Shown one piece after another: positions 43,041-52,103 of a stretch of DNA of 64,000 nucleotides. The translations under genes were made by a program, and so were the position numbers. Source of the stretch: Rhizomicrobium sp. (GTDB lineage Bacteria; Pseudomonadota; Alphaproteobacteria; Micropepsales; Micropepsaceae); assembly GCA_037200385.1 (NCBI GenBank), contig JBBCGL010000001.1:4541418-4605417 (forward strand), written 5' to 3'. The notes beneath the pieces were generated by a model that searched no databases, had not been told where the DNA came from, and worked only from the letters and a program-made list of their open reading frames with translations. Within the stretch, counting starts at the first letter, position 1. The number at the start of each line of letters is the position of its first letter.

Positions 43041-43649
43041 ATGGTTCAGGTTCGCCGTGACGGCGCGTTTGCGCGCCGGTTGCTGTTCCTTGTGCTGGCG
43101 GTCTCCTGGCCGGCGGCGGCCGCCGCCGCGCCCTATAAGCCGTGGTCCGTCACGGTCTATTTCGGGCCTTCGACCACCAAGTTCTTCGGTGCGGTATTCA
43201 CCTCGGGCCGGTTCGAGGCGACCGGCGCGATGCTGGGGGTCGCGGGCGACGCCCGGCTCACCTATCTGGGCGCAGGCATCTCGCTCGCGGCGGAAGCGCA
43301 AGTCACGCAGTACTGGTTCGGCCATCGCAACACGAGTGTCGCACTCGGCCTCGGCTTCCAGGCCAACGCGCCGTTTGGGATCAAGGGCACGCGCTTTTCG
43401 GTCTATGACGGTCCGTCCTATGCGTTCGATCCGCCCCACACGTCCATAGGCTATCACTCCGTCGTCTATCCGGCCGCGCGGGTGAGGTTCCTGAATTATA
43501 TCGGCATGGAATATGCGGTGGCGTTGTCGCGGACATCGTCCTGGGACGGCGTGATCCGACTTTATCATCGCTCCGGTGCGTGGGGCGTTTACAGCGATCA
43601 CGACGACGACGGCCTGGCGGTCGGCTTGGGGCTCAAATACCGGTTCTAG
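43041..43649 (+). CDS. Outer-membrane beta-barrel protein, possible PagL-like lipid A deacylase
   Basis: A 202-residue exported protein. Signal peptide: MVQVRRDGAFARRLLFLVLA... ending PAAAAAA-PYKPW. The mature part is a run of amphipathic strands (TYLGAGISLAAEAQVTQYWF, TSVALGLGFQAN) ending in LGLKYRF; a C-terminal Phe is the barrel-insertion signal. The penultimate strand reads RLYHRSGAWG: His176 and Ser178 with Asp190 twelve residues on. That spacing matches the His-Ser-Glu triad known in Pseudomonas PagL, with Asp for Glu. A hairpin (CCCTGC/GCAGGG) and a TATAGT box precede the ATG. The barrel call is solid; the enzyme call is tentative. Confidence 0.65.
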   Translation: MVQVRRDGAFARRLLFLVLAVSWPAAAAAAPYKPWSVTVYFGPSTTKFFGAVFTSGRFEATGAMLGVAGDARLTYLGAGISLAAEAQVTQYWFGHRNTSVALGLGFQANAPFGIKGTRFSVYDGPSYAFDPPHTSIGYHSVVYPAARVRFLNYIGMEYAVALSRTSSWDGVIRLYHRSGAWGVYSDHDDDGLAVGLGLKYRF

Positions 43650-45730
43650 CCGGCGCGCAGGTAGCGGACCGCCTCGTCGCGGCCGAACAGATAGAGCAGG
43701 GTGCGCAGGTGCTGGCCGCGCTCGCTCTGCAGATCGGGGTCGCGGGCCAGGACGAGCTGCGCATCGTCCCGTGCCACGGCGAGCAGGTCGGCGTGCACCG
43801 TAAGATCGGCCAGGCGGAATTCCGGCATCCCGCTCTGGCGCGTGCCGAGCAGTTCGCCGGCGCCGCGCAGGCGCAAATCCTCCTCCGCGATCACGAAGCC
43901 GTCATCGGTCTCGCGCATCGTCTTGAGGCGCGCCTTGGCCGTTTCGCCCAGCGGACCGTGATAGATCAGCAGACAGCTCGAACGGCCGGCACCGCGCCCG
44001 ACCCGGCCGCGCAATTGATGGAGCTGGGCGAGCCCGAAACGCTCGGCATGCTCCACGACCATGATGGTCGCCTCGGGCACATCTACGCCGACCTCGATCA
44101 CGGTCGTAGCGACGAGGATCGAGGTCTCCCCAGCCTTGAACTTCGCCATCGCCGCGTCGCGCTCGACGCCTTTCATCTTGCCGTGCACAAGGCCGATCTT
44201 CGTGCCGAGCACACGCTTGAGCATCGCGGCACGCTCTTCGGCGGCGGCAAGATCCAGCTTCTCGGACTCCTCGACCAGCGGGCACACCCAATAGGCGCGT
44301 GCGCCATTCGCGGTGGCCTTGCGCAGATGCTCGATCACCTCGTCGAGACGTTCGGCGGAGATCGTCCTGGTCTCGACAGGTTTGCGTCCGGGCGGGCGGC
44401 CGGTCAGACGCGAGACGTCCATGTCGCCATAGGCGGTCAACGCCAAGGTCCGTGGAATGGGCGTCGCGGTCATCACCAGCACGTCGGCCGGCCGGCCCCC
44501 CTTGCCCTGCAACAGCATGCGCTGGTGCACGCCGAAGCGGTGCTGCTCGTCGATCACCGCGAGGCCGAGATCGGCGAAGGCAACGTCCTCCGAGAACAGC
44601 GCATGCGTGCCCACCAGGATGTCGATCTCGCCTCTTGCGAGCGCGGCCAGCGTCGTCTCGCGGCTCGAACGCTCGCGGCCGGTGAGAAGGCCGAGGCGTA
44701 CGCCGGTCGCCTTGGCATAGGGTTCGAGCGACGCCATGTGCTGGCGCGCGAGAAGCTCCGTCGGTGCCATCAACGCGCCCTGCGCCCCTGCCTCGACGGC
44801 ATTGAGCAGCGCCAGGAAGGCGACGATGGTCTTGCCGGCACCGACGTCGCCTTGCAGCAGGCGCAGCATGCGGGTGGGCGCGGCGATATCGGCCTCGATC
44901 TCGGCCAGCGCCGCGAGCTGAGGCTCGGTGAGCGCGAAGGGCAGGGCGGCGATGGCTCTGGCCTTCAGCCGGCCATCGCCTTGCAGCGCACGGCCCTTCT
45001 TCGCCTGGCGCATCTGGCGGCGGATCAGGAGAAGCGCGAGCTGGTTGGCCAGCAACTCGTCATAGGCGAGGCGCAGGCGGGCCGGCGTCTCGAGACCGAG
45101 TTCGGCTTGGCCTTGCGGCGCGTGCAGGGCTGCGAGGCTGTCATGGAACGGGCGCCATCCACGCTGCTTGAGGAAGGCGGGGTCGTCCCACTCGGGCAGC
45201 GCCGGAACTTTCTCGATGGCGCCGCGGATCGCCTTGGTGAGCGGCTTGAGCGTCAGGCCTTCGGTCAGCGCATAGACCGGCTCGTGCAGCGGCAGGCCGC
45301 CTTCGTCCTCGGGCGCGACGATATGGTCGGGATGCGTCATCTGCAACGTGTCGCGGAAGCGCTCGATCTTGCCGCTGACGATGCGGCGGCTGCCCACCGG
45401 CAGCTGCTTGTTCAGATAGTCGGCATGGGCATGGAAGAAGGTGAGTTCGAGCAGCGAGGTATCGTCGGAGCAGATCACGCGATAGGGCTGGCGCCGGTCG
45501 CGGGCCGGCTGGTGGCTCAGGACGTTCACGGCAACGGTGGCGATGCGGCCCAGTTCCGCCTGCGCGAGTTTCGGACGATAGGAGCGGTCGATCAGGCCGA
45601 CCGGCGGAAAGAAGACCAGATCGACCAGGCGCGGCCCCGCGAGGCCCGAGATGAGCTTTTCCAGCTTGGGCCCGACCCCGCCAAGGGTGCGGATTTCGGC
45701 GAAGAGGGGAAAGAGAATCGCGGGGCGCAT
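43646..45730 (-). CDS. recG: ATP-dependent DNA helicase RecG
   Basis: A 694-residue helicase that regresses stalled replication forks and processes branched DNA. The start is the ATG of MRPAILFPLFAEIRTLGGVG. Wedge/OB domain up to about residue 230, then motif I GDVGAGKT near 294, motif II IDEQHRFG near 390, TATPIPRTL, and the C-terminal motifs TTVIEVGVDVPEAT and QLRGRVGRG, ending with the RecG-specific MRETDDGFVIAEEDL segment. The length is standard. It is divergent from sdhE and shares a palindromic CTAG stop with the convergent barrel gene. Confidence 0.97.
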   Translation of the reverse strand: MRPAILFPLFAEIRTLGGVGPKLEKLISGLAGPRLVDLVFFPPVGLIDRSYRPKLAQAELGRIATVAVNVLSHQPARDRRQPYRVICSDDTSLLELTFFHAHADYLNKQLPVGSRRIVSGKIERFRDTLQMTHPDHIVAPEDEGGLPLHEPVYALTEGLTLKPLTKAIRGAIEKVPALPEWDDPAFLKQRGWRPFHDSLAALHAPQGQAELGLETPARLRLAYDELLANQLALLLIRRQMRQAKKGRALQGDGRLKARAIAALPFALTEPQLAALAEIEADIAAPTRMLRLLQGDVGAGKTIVAFLALLNAVEAGAQGALMAPTELLARQHMASLEPYAKATGVRLGLLTGRERSSRETTLAALARGEIDILVGTHALFSEDVAFADLGLAVIDEQHRFGVHQRMLLQGKGGRPADVLVMTATPIPRTLALTAYGDMDVSRLTGRPPGRKPVETRTISAERLDEVIEHLRKATANGARAYWVCPLVEESEKLDLAAAEERAAMLKRVLGTKIGLVHGKMKGVERDAAMAKFKAGETSILVATTVIEVGVDVPEATIMVVEHAERFGLAQLHQLRGRVGRGAGRSSCLLIYHGPLGETAKARLKTMRETDDGFVIAEEDLRLRGAGELLGTRQSGMPEFRLADLTVHADLLAVARDDAQLVLARDPDLQSERGQHLRTLLYLFGRDEAVRYLRAG

Positions 45731-45759
45731 GGTGCGGAAAACAATATGGTCGCGGGCGG

Positions 45760-45787
45760 TTGTTCTCAACGGAACGCATGCTATATC
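45760..45787 (+). promoter_or_regulatory. Candidate promoter giving a leaderless or near-leaderless sdhE-mfd transcript
   Basis: TTGTTC (45760-45765) and TATATC (45782-45787) are separated by 16 bases. A transcript starting about 7 bases later would begin at or next to the sdhE ATG (45794), which has no Shine-Dalgarno sequence. Both boxes are imperfect. Confidence 0.35.
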
Positions 45788-45793
45788 GGCCCC

Positions 45794-46090
45794 ATGACGG
45801 ATGCGGAAAACGGTGGGTCTTTCGGGGCCCGCCGCAAACGGCTTTTGTTCCGGGCTCAGCGCCGGGGCTTCAAGGAGGTCGACCTGATCTTCGGCGTCTT
45901 CGCGGCCGAGGAGCTGGCCGGCATGTCCGAAGCCGAACTCGATCAGTTCGAGGCGTTGCTGATCGCGCCCGACCAGGAAGTCTATGCCTGGCTGCGCGGT
46001 CATATCGAGCCTCCGCCGGAATTCGACACGCCGCTGTTCGGCCGGCTGAAAGCCGTCTGCAGCCGCAAAGAGCCCAAATGGAACGTGTAG
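45794..46090 (+). CDS. sdhE: FAD assembly factor SdhE (succinate dehydrogenase flavinylation)
   Basis: A 98-residue soluble helical protein promoting covalent FAD attachment to the SdhA flavoprotein. The family RGxxE motif is present in RAQRRGFKEVDLIFG, followed by the conserved DQFEALL...PDQEVYAWL segment. Length and charge pattern agree with the family. The mfd ATG lies 13 bases before its stop, so translation is coupled. The recG/sdhE/mfd arrangement is a familiar alphaproteobacterial one. Confidence 0.93.
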   Translation: MTDAENGGSFGARRKRLLFRAQRRGFKEVDLIFGVFAAEELAGMSEAELDQFEALLIAPDQEVYAWLRGHIEPPPEFDTPLFGRLKAVCSRKEPKWNV

Positions 46091-49000
46091 ACTACATCGC
46101 CAAACAGCCGGGGCGGTTCGCCGTCACCGGCGCGCCATCGGGATACGATGCGTGGCTGGCCGTCGAGGCGGCACAGCGGATGCAGAGCGTGGTCGTGTTC
46201 GTCGCGTCGGACGACGTGCATGCCGCCGCGGTGGTCGAGGCGGCGACGTTCTTCGCGCCGGCGCTCAGCGTGCTGTCCTTCCCCGCCTGGGACTGCCTGC
46301 CTTACGACCGCGTCTCGCCCAAGCCGGACATCGAGAGCACGCGGCTGGCGACGCTGGCGGCGCTGGCGCGCGACGACGGGCCGCGCACCGCGCTGGTGGT
46401 CACCACGGTGAACGCCGTGCTGCAGCGCGTCCCGCCCAGGGACTGGATCGCGCAGGCGAGCTTCTTCGCGCGCGCCGGGCATGCGGTCGACCGCGAGCGC
46501 ATGGTCGCGTTCCTGTCGGGCAACGGCTATGTGCGCGCCAGCACGGTGCGCGAGCCGGGCGACTTCGCCTTGCGCGGCGGGATCGTCGATCTGTGGCCGC
46601 CGGGGATCGCGCAGCCCCTGCGGCTCGACTTCTTCGGCGAAGAGCTCGAAGCGATCCGCCGCTTCGACGCCGAGACGCAGCTCTCGTCGGACCAGATCGG
46701 CGAGATCGAATTGCTGCCGGCCAGCGAAGTGCCGCTCGGCAAGGACGAGATCAGCCGGTTCCGCGCCGGCTATGTCGCAGCGTTCGGCCCGGCGCACGAC
46801 GACGATCCGCTCTACGAAAGCGTCAGTGCCGGACGCAAGCATCCCGGCATGGAGCATTGGCTGCCGCTGTTCTATGAGCGGCTCGACACGTTCTTCGACT
46901 TCGTGCCGCGCGCCCTCATCCTGCTCGGACACGAAACGGAAGAGAGCAAGACCGCGCGTCTCGAGCTGGTGAAGGACTATTTCGAGACCCGCGAGCAGTT
47001 CCGCCGGCCCAAGCCGGACGAGAAGCAGACCATCAAGGCGCCGCCCTACAAGCCGCTGAAACCCGCGACGCTCTATCTCATCGATGCCGAGTGGACGGCC
47101 GCGCTGGCCAGGCACAATGTGCGCGACCTGTCGCCCTTCCAGGCGCCGGAGTCGACCAGGTCGGTCGATGCCGGCGGCCGCCAGGGACGCGACTTTCAGC
47201 CCGAGCGCGCGGCCGGCAAGGTCAATGTCTTCGAAGCGGCGGCGGAGCACATCGCGGCGCTGCAGAAGGCCGGCAAGCGCGTCGTCGTCGCGTCGTGGAG
47301 CGCCGGATCGTCGGAGCGCATGGGCGGCGTGCTGTCGGATCACGGCGTGCCGGCGATCCGCGCGGTGGCGAACTGGCCGGATGCGCGCAAGCTGCATGGC
47401 GATGCGGTCGGCATCGCGGTGCTGGGCGCGGAGCGCGGCTTCGAGGCGCCGGATTTCGCGATCCTCTCCGAACAGGACATCCTGGGCGACCGCATGGTGC
47501 GGGCGCAGACGCGGGCGCGGCGGGCGCAGAACTTCCTGCAGGAAGCATCGAGCCTGGCGCCGGGCGACCTGGTCACGCATATCGAGCATGGCGTGGCGCG
47601 CTATCTGGGCCTCAAGACCATCGACGCGCTGGGCGCGCCGCATGATTGCCTGGAACTGCAATACGACGGCGGCAAGCTCTTCCTGCCGGTCGAGAACATC
47701 GAGCTGCTGACGCGCTATGGCGCGGAGGAAGGCAATGCCCAGCTCGACCGGCTGGGCGGCGCCGGCTGGCAGCAGCGCAAGGCGCGCGCCAAGGAGCGGG
47801 TGCGCGAGATCGCCGCCGAGTTGATGCGCATCGCGGCGGCGCGCGAGCTCAAGACGCTGGAGCCGGTCGATCCGCCGTCCGGGCTCTATGACGAGTTCTG
47901 CGCCCGCTTTCCCTGGCAGGAGACCGAGGACCAGGAGAAGGCCATCGCCGACACGATGGAGGACTTCGCCAAGGGCCGGCCGATGGACCGGCTGGTGTGC
48001 GGCGATGTCGGCTTCGGCAAGACCGAGGTCGCGCTGCGCGCCGCCTTCGCGATCGCGATGAGCGGGCAGCAGGTTGCGGTCGTAGTGCCGACCACGCTGC
48101 TGGCACGGCAGCATTTCCGCAACTTCTTCGAGCGCTTCAAGGGCTTCCCGGTCATGGTGCGACAGCTCTCGCGCTTCGTCGACGCCAAGGAGGCCAAACA
48201 GACCAAGGCCGAGCTGGCGGACGGCAAGGTCGACATCGTCGTGGGCACCCATGCGCTGCTCGCCAAGACCATCCAGTTCCACAACCTCGGTCTCGTCATC
48301 GTCGACGAGGAGCAGCATTTCGGCGTGACGCACAAGGAACAGCTCAAATCGCTGAAGGCCGACGTGCATGTGCTGACGCTGACCGCGACGCCGATCCCGC
48401 GCACCTTGCAGCTGGCGCTGTCCGGCGTGCGCGACCTGTCGCTGATCACCACGCCGCCGATCGACCGGCTCGCGGTGCGCACCTTCGTGACGCCGTTCGA
48501 TCCGCTGGTGATCCGCGAGGCTCTGCTGCGCGAGCATTATCGCGGCGGGCAGAGCTTCTATGTCGCGCCGCGCATCGCCGACCTGCGCGAGGCGGAGGAG
48601 TTCCTCAAGGCGACGGTGCCGGAGGTCAAGGTCGCGGTCGGGCACGGCCAGATGTCCGCCCATGTCCTCGAAGAGGTGATGACGGCGTTCTACGAGCGCA
48701 AGGTCGACGTGCTGATCTCCACCAATATCGTCGAAAGCGGCCTCGACATCCCGACCGCCAACACGATGATCGTGCACCGCGCCGACATGTTCGGCCTGTC
48801 GCAGCTCTATCAGCTGCGCGGCCGCATCGGGCGGGCCAAGCAGCGCGCCTATGCCTATCTGACGACGCCGGCGGACCGGAAATTGACCGACACCGCGGCG
48901 CGGCGGCTCGAAGTGCTGCAGTCGCTCGACCAGCTCGGCGCCGGATTCTCGGTCGCGAGCCACGACATGGATATCCGCGGCGCCGGCAACCTGCTCGGCG

Positions 49001-49566
49001 AGGAGCAGTCGGGCCATGTCCGCGAGGTCGGCATCGAGCTCTACCAGGAGATGCTGGAAGATGCCGTGGCGCAGATGCGCATCGGTGACGGTGCGGCGGA
49101 GATCGCCGACCAGTGGTCGCCGACGATCAATATCGGCGCCGCGGTGCTGATCCCGGAAACCTATGTCGCCGACCTCAATGTCCGCATGGCGCTCTATCGC
49201 CGCCTGGCGGGGATCGAGAGCCGCGAGGACATCGACCGCTTCGCCGCCGAGCTGATCGACCGCTTCGGAGCGCTGCCGGACGAGGTCAAGCACCTGCTCG
49301 ACATCGTGGCGATCAAGCAGCTTTGCCGCATCGCGCTGGTCGAGAAGATCGATGCGGGGCCGAAGGGCGGCACGATCGCCTTCCGCGGCGGCCAGTTCCC
49401 CAACCCACTGGCGCTGGTGAAGCTGATCAGCGCGCATGCCGGCACCATGAAGGTGCGGCCGGACCAGAAGGTCGTGGTGACGCGCGACTGGCCGTCGCCG
49501 GAATCGCGGATGAACGGCATCAAGAACCTGATGGGCCAGCTCGCGAAGCTGGCGGTCGCGGCGTGA
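46078..49566 (+). CDS. mfd: Transcription-repair coupling factor
   Basis: An 1162-residue SF2 translocase that removes stalled RNA polymerase and recruits UvrA. Started at the ATG of MERVDYIAKQPGRF, overlapping sdhE; the frame extends upstream but only antisense to other genes. UvrB-like N-terminal modules (FPAWDCLPYDRVSPKPDI, FFGEELEAIRRFD), the RNA-polymerase interaction domain (GDLVTHIEHGVARYLGL), Walker A GDVGFGKTEVAL near 642, DEEQHFG near 743, TNIVESGLDIPTANT, QLRGRIGRAKQRAYAYL and the C-terminal TRCF domain are all visible. The next gene overlaps its stop by 4 bases. Confidence 0.97.
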   Translation: MERVDYIAKQPGRFAVTGAPSGYDAWLAVEAAQRMQSVVVFVASDDVHAAAVVEAATFFAPALSVLSFPAWDCLPYDRVSPKPDIESTRLATLAALARDDGPRTALVVTTVNAVLQRVPPRDWIAQASFFARAGHAVDRERMVAFLSGNGYVRASTVREPGDFALRGGIVDLWPPGIAQPLRLDFFGEELEAIRRFDAETQLSSDQIGEIELLPASEVPLGKDEISRFRAGYVAAFGPAHDDDPLYESVSAGRKHPGMEHWLPLFYERLDTFFDFVPRALILLGHETEESKTARLELVKDYFETREQFRRPKPDEKQTIKAPPYKPLKPATLYLIDAEWTAALARHNVRDLSPFQAPESTRSVDAGGRQGRDFQPERAAGKVNVFEAAAEHIAALQKAGKRVVVASWSAGSSERMGGVLSDHGVPAIRAVANWPDARKLHGDAVGIAVLGAERGFEAPDFAILSEQDILGDRMVRAQTRARRAQNFLQEASSLAPGDLVTHIEHGVARYLGLKTIDALGAPHDCLELQYDGGKLFLPVENIELLTRYGAEEGNAQLDRLGGAGWQQRKARAKERVREIAAELMRIAAARELKTLEPVDPPSGLYDEFCARFPWQETEDQEKAIADTMEDFAKGRPMDRLVCGDVGFGKTEVALRAAFAIAMSGQQVAVVVPTTLLARQHFRNFFERFKGFPVMVRQLSRFVDAKEAKQTKAELADGKVDIVVGTHALLAKTIQFHNLGLVIVDEEQHFGVTHKEQLKSLKADVHVLTLTATPIPRTLQLALSGVRDLSLITTPPIDRLAVRTFVTPFDPLVIREALLREHYRGGQSFYVAPRIADLREAEEFLKATVPEVKVAVGHGQMSAHVLEEVMTAFYERKVDVLISTNIVESGLDIPTANTMIVHRADMFGLSQLYQLRGRIGRAKQRAYAYLTTPADRKLTDTAARRLEVLQSLDQLGAGFSVASHDMDIRGAGNLLGEEQSGHVREVGIELYQEMLEDAVAQMRIGDGAAEIADQWSPTINIGAAVLIPETYVADLNVRMALYRRLAGIESREDIDRFAAELIDRFGALPDEVKHLLDIVAIKQLCRIALVEKIDAGPKGGTIAFRGGQFPNPLALVKLISAHAGTMKVRPDQKVVVTRDWPSPESRMNGIKNLMGQLAKLAVAA

Positions 49567-50501
49567 GCGCGTTCACGGACGCGCTCGAAGCCGGCGATCT
49601 CGCCGCGATCCGCGCATGTCCTAAAGCCGACCTGCACATGCACTGCGCCGGCGGCGGCAACCGCGCCTTCATCCGCAGCCGCACCGGACGCGACATCGCG
49701 CCGGTCGCTGTGCCGCTGGACTCGATGGGCGCGATGCATGCGTGGTTCGCCGCGCATATCGGCGATCTCTTCAAGGGCGCCGACGGCATGCTGTTCAGCA
49801 TGGAAGCGGCGCTGGAGCAGGCAAAGGCCGACGGCATCCGCCGTATCGAACTGGGCATCGATGTCTGGGCGATCACGCAAGGCTTCGCGTCGGCCGCCGA
49901 CATCAGAGACCGGCAGATCGCCTGCCATCGCGCGACCGCGCCGGAGGTGGCGTGGCTGCCGCAGCTTTCGATGTCTCGCCATTGCAGCATCGCCGCGCTC
50001 GACCGCTGGCTCTCGCCGTTCCTGGAACTCGGGTTCTACCAGACCTTCGACCTGTCGGGCGACGAGCTGGTCCAGCCGATCGAGCGCTTCGTACCGCTCT
50101 ACGCCAAGGCGAAGGCCGCTGGCCTGCGGCTGAAGGCGCATGTCGGCGAGTGGGGCACGGCACGCGACGTGCAACACGCGGTCGAACGGCTCGACCTCGA
50201 CGAGGTGCAGCACGGCATCGCGGCGGCGGACGATCCGGCCGTCATGCGGTTTCTCGCCGACAATGGCATCCGGCTGAACATCTGTCCGACCTCCAACTTG
50301 CTCCTGGGACGGGTCGAGAATCTTGGGAGGCATCCGATCCGCAAGCTGTTCGACGCCGGCGTGATCGTCACCGTCGCCTCCGACGATGCGCTGATCTTCG
50401 GCAACGGCGTGTCGGAGGAATTCCTCGCGCTCCGCCGCTGCGGTTTGTTCAGCGCGGCGGAACTGGACCAGATCCGGCACAACGGTCTTTCGGACGTCTG
50501 A
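49563..50501 (+). CDS. Adenosine deaminase family protein
   Basis: A 312-residue TIM-barrel deaminase beginning with GTG overlapping the mfd TGA. Zinc ligands and catalytic residues are in family positions: HxH in ADLHMHCAGG, HVGE (catalytic Glu), VQHGIA, NICPTSNL, and VASDDALIF in place of the common SDDP. It probably deaminates adenosine or a related aminopurine nucleoside. The variant DDAL and the shortened N-terminus leave the precise substrate open. It is co-transcribed with mfd and converges on the phosphodiesterase gene. Confidence 0.82.
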   Translation: MSAFTDALEAGDLAAIRACPKADLHMHCAGGGNRAFIRSRTGRDIAPVAVPLDSMGAMHAWFAAHIGDLFKGADGMLFSMEAALEQAKADGIRRIELGIDVWAITQGFASAADIRDRQIACHRATAPEVAWLPQLSMSRHCSIAALDRWLSPFLELGFYQTFDLSGDELVQPIERFVPLYAKAKAAGLRLKAHVGEWGTARDVQHAVERLDLDEVQHGIAAADDPAVMRFLADNGIRLNICPTSNLLLGRVENLGRHPIRKLFDAGVIVTVASDDALIFGNGVSEEFLALRRCGLFSAAELDQIRHNGLSDV

Positions 50502-50521
50502 GTCCCCTTGCGTGCCGCTTC

Positions 50522-51850
50522 TCAGAACAGCGGCCTGCCCGTCGCCTGCGGCAGGGCGACGCCCAGAATCTTCGCCAGGGTCGGCGCGATGTCGCGCATG
50601 TCGATCTCGCCCAGAGCGCCTGTCTTCGCGAGCCCCGGACCGTCGATCAGGAAGGTCGCGCGCATCTCGGGATGGGCCGGGAAATAGCCATGCGTGCCCT
50701 TGTTGCTGCCGGGCAGCAGTAGCGCGGCGCCCGGCCTGTTCGCGGCCTCCCAGCCGGGATGGAAATCGACCCAGAAGCTCGGCTCCGTGCCGCCGCCCAG
50801 CGCGGCGATGGCCGGCGCGTCGATCACCGCGGCGATGCCGTTGGCGGGATCGGCCGCGAGCCTGGCGAGCAGCGCGGCGACCTTGGCCTTCAGCGCCGCA
50901 TCGTCGGGGCGCGCCAGCACCACGGCCGCCGAGCCGCCCGCGGTCCAGGGCGACGCCTCCCAGCCCGCGACCTTGTGCGTCGCGGGGTCGAGGGTCACGA
51001 GGCCGGCGTCGATGAAGGCGGCGATCAGGTTCACGTCATGCTGCACCGGCGCGAAGCCGTGGTCGGAGACGATCGCGACGACCAGATCCGGCTCGGCCTT
51101 GCGCGCGGCGGCGACCAGGCTGCCGACCGTCGCGTCGGTCTCCTCCAGGATCGCATTCGCCTCGGGCGAGCCGGGGCCGAATTTGTGCTCGTAATGATCG
51201 AGCGCGGCGAGATGCAGCGTCGTGAATTGCGGGCGTTCGCGCGCAAGGAGCGCGGCGGTATAGGCGGCGCGGGTCGCGTCGTTCTCCGGCTCGGTGCCGG
51301 GCAATTGCGCCGCGGGCAGGCCGCTGTCGCGCGCCAGCGCATCCAGCAAGCCGTCGGTCGAGAGTGCGCGGATCAGCTTGAGGTCCTCCGGCGTCCAGGC
51401 CCGCCAATATTCCGGGATGTCGAAGTCGATGGATCGCGTGCCGACGCTGACCGGCCAGCCCAGACTCGCCGTCTTGCCGCCCGCCTTGTGCACGGCGTCC
51501 CACAGCGTGCCGACCTTGATGTCGGCGGCGTACCAGTACCAGCCCTCCAGGTTCTTCTGCAGCGGATCGAAGACGACGTTGTTCGAGATACCGTGCACGG
51601 CCGGCGCGGCTCCGGTGATCAGCGTCGTGTGGTTGGGATAGGTCACGGTGGGCAACATGTTGCGCACGCCGCTCGCCCAGGCGCCGCCGGCCATGACGGC
51701 GCGCAAATTTGGCAGCTTGAGGCCGCGCTTGTCCGCATCCGTCACGTCGCCCGGACGCAGGCCGTCGATCGAGATCATCAGGACCGGCTGGGCCGCGGCG
51801 GGCGCGGTCGGCGCCAGAAGCAGGGCGGCGGATAGAAGCAAGCGGCGCAT
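50522..51850 (-). CDS. Exported NPP-type phosphodiesterase / alkaline-phosphatase-fold protein
   Basis: A 442-residue periplasmic protein with signal peptide MRRLLLSAALLLAPTAPAAA. Metal and nucleophile motifs follow the nucleotide pyrophosphatase/phosphodiesterase family: MISIDGLRPGDV, MLPTVTYPNHTTLITG (Thr nucleophile), LDHYEHKFG, VSDHGFAPV and GTHGYFPAHPEM. It would hydrolyse phosphodiester or pyrophosphate bonds of an unknown extracytoplasmic substrate. It appears monocistronic and is divergent from the FAD monooxygenase across ~250 bases in which I see no further gene or clear promoter. Confidence 0.87.
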   Translation of the reverse strand: MRRLLLSAALLLAPTAPAAAQPVLMISIDGLRPGDVTDADKRGLKLPNLRAVMAGGAWASGVRNMLPTVTYPNHTTLITGAAPAVHGISNNVVFDPLQKNLEGWYWYAADIKVGTLWDAVHKAGGKTASLGWPVSVGTRSIDFDIPEYWRAWTPEDLKLIRALSTDGLLDALARDSGLPAAQLPGTEPENDATRAAYTAALLARERPQFTTLHLAALDHYEHKFGPGSPEANAILEETDATVGSLVAAARKAEPDLVVAIVSDHGFAPVQHDVNLIAAFIDAGLVTLDPATHKVAGWEASPWTAGGSAAVVLARPDDAALKAKVAALLARLAADPANGIAAVIDAPAIAALGGGTEPSFWVDFHPGWEAANRPGAALLLPGSNKGTHGYFPAHPEMRATFLIDGPGLAKTGALGEIDMRDIAPTLAKILGVALPQATGRPLF

Positions 51851-52103
51851 GCGGGGACTCCGGTCCGGATGGAGGTCGATCAATGACCGGGAGATGTGAC
51901 GGTGCTGTGTCGAAGGCGAGGACGCGGTGGGCGCGCCGCGCCGCGGAGGTGAGGGCGATTCGCCCGTCGCGGCGACGGAGAGGCGGGGGGATAAGTGGCG
52001 CGAAATAAATTCGGCGGGGCCCCTTGTTTCAGAAGGCCTGCGCCAAAGGTCAGTATGGCGGCGTCGGCTTCGCGCCGGCGCGGTTTTGGCTTGGGGAACA
52101 CGC

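Noticed and set aside
46000-49437. A 1145-codon open frame antisense to mfd
   Set aside because: High-GC codon bias creates long stop-free antisense frames. Its translation is Arg/His/Asp-rich with no motif, and mfd on the other strand is unambiguous.
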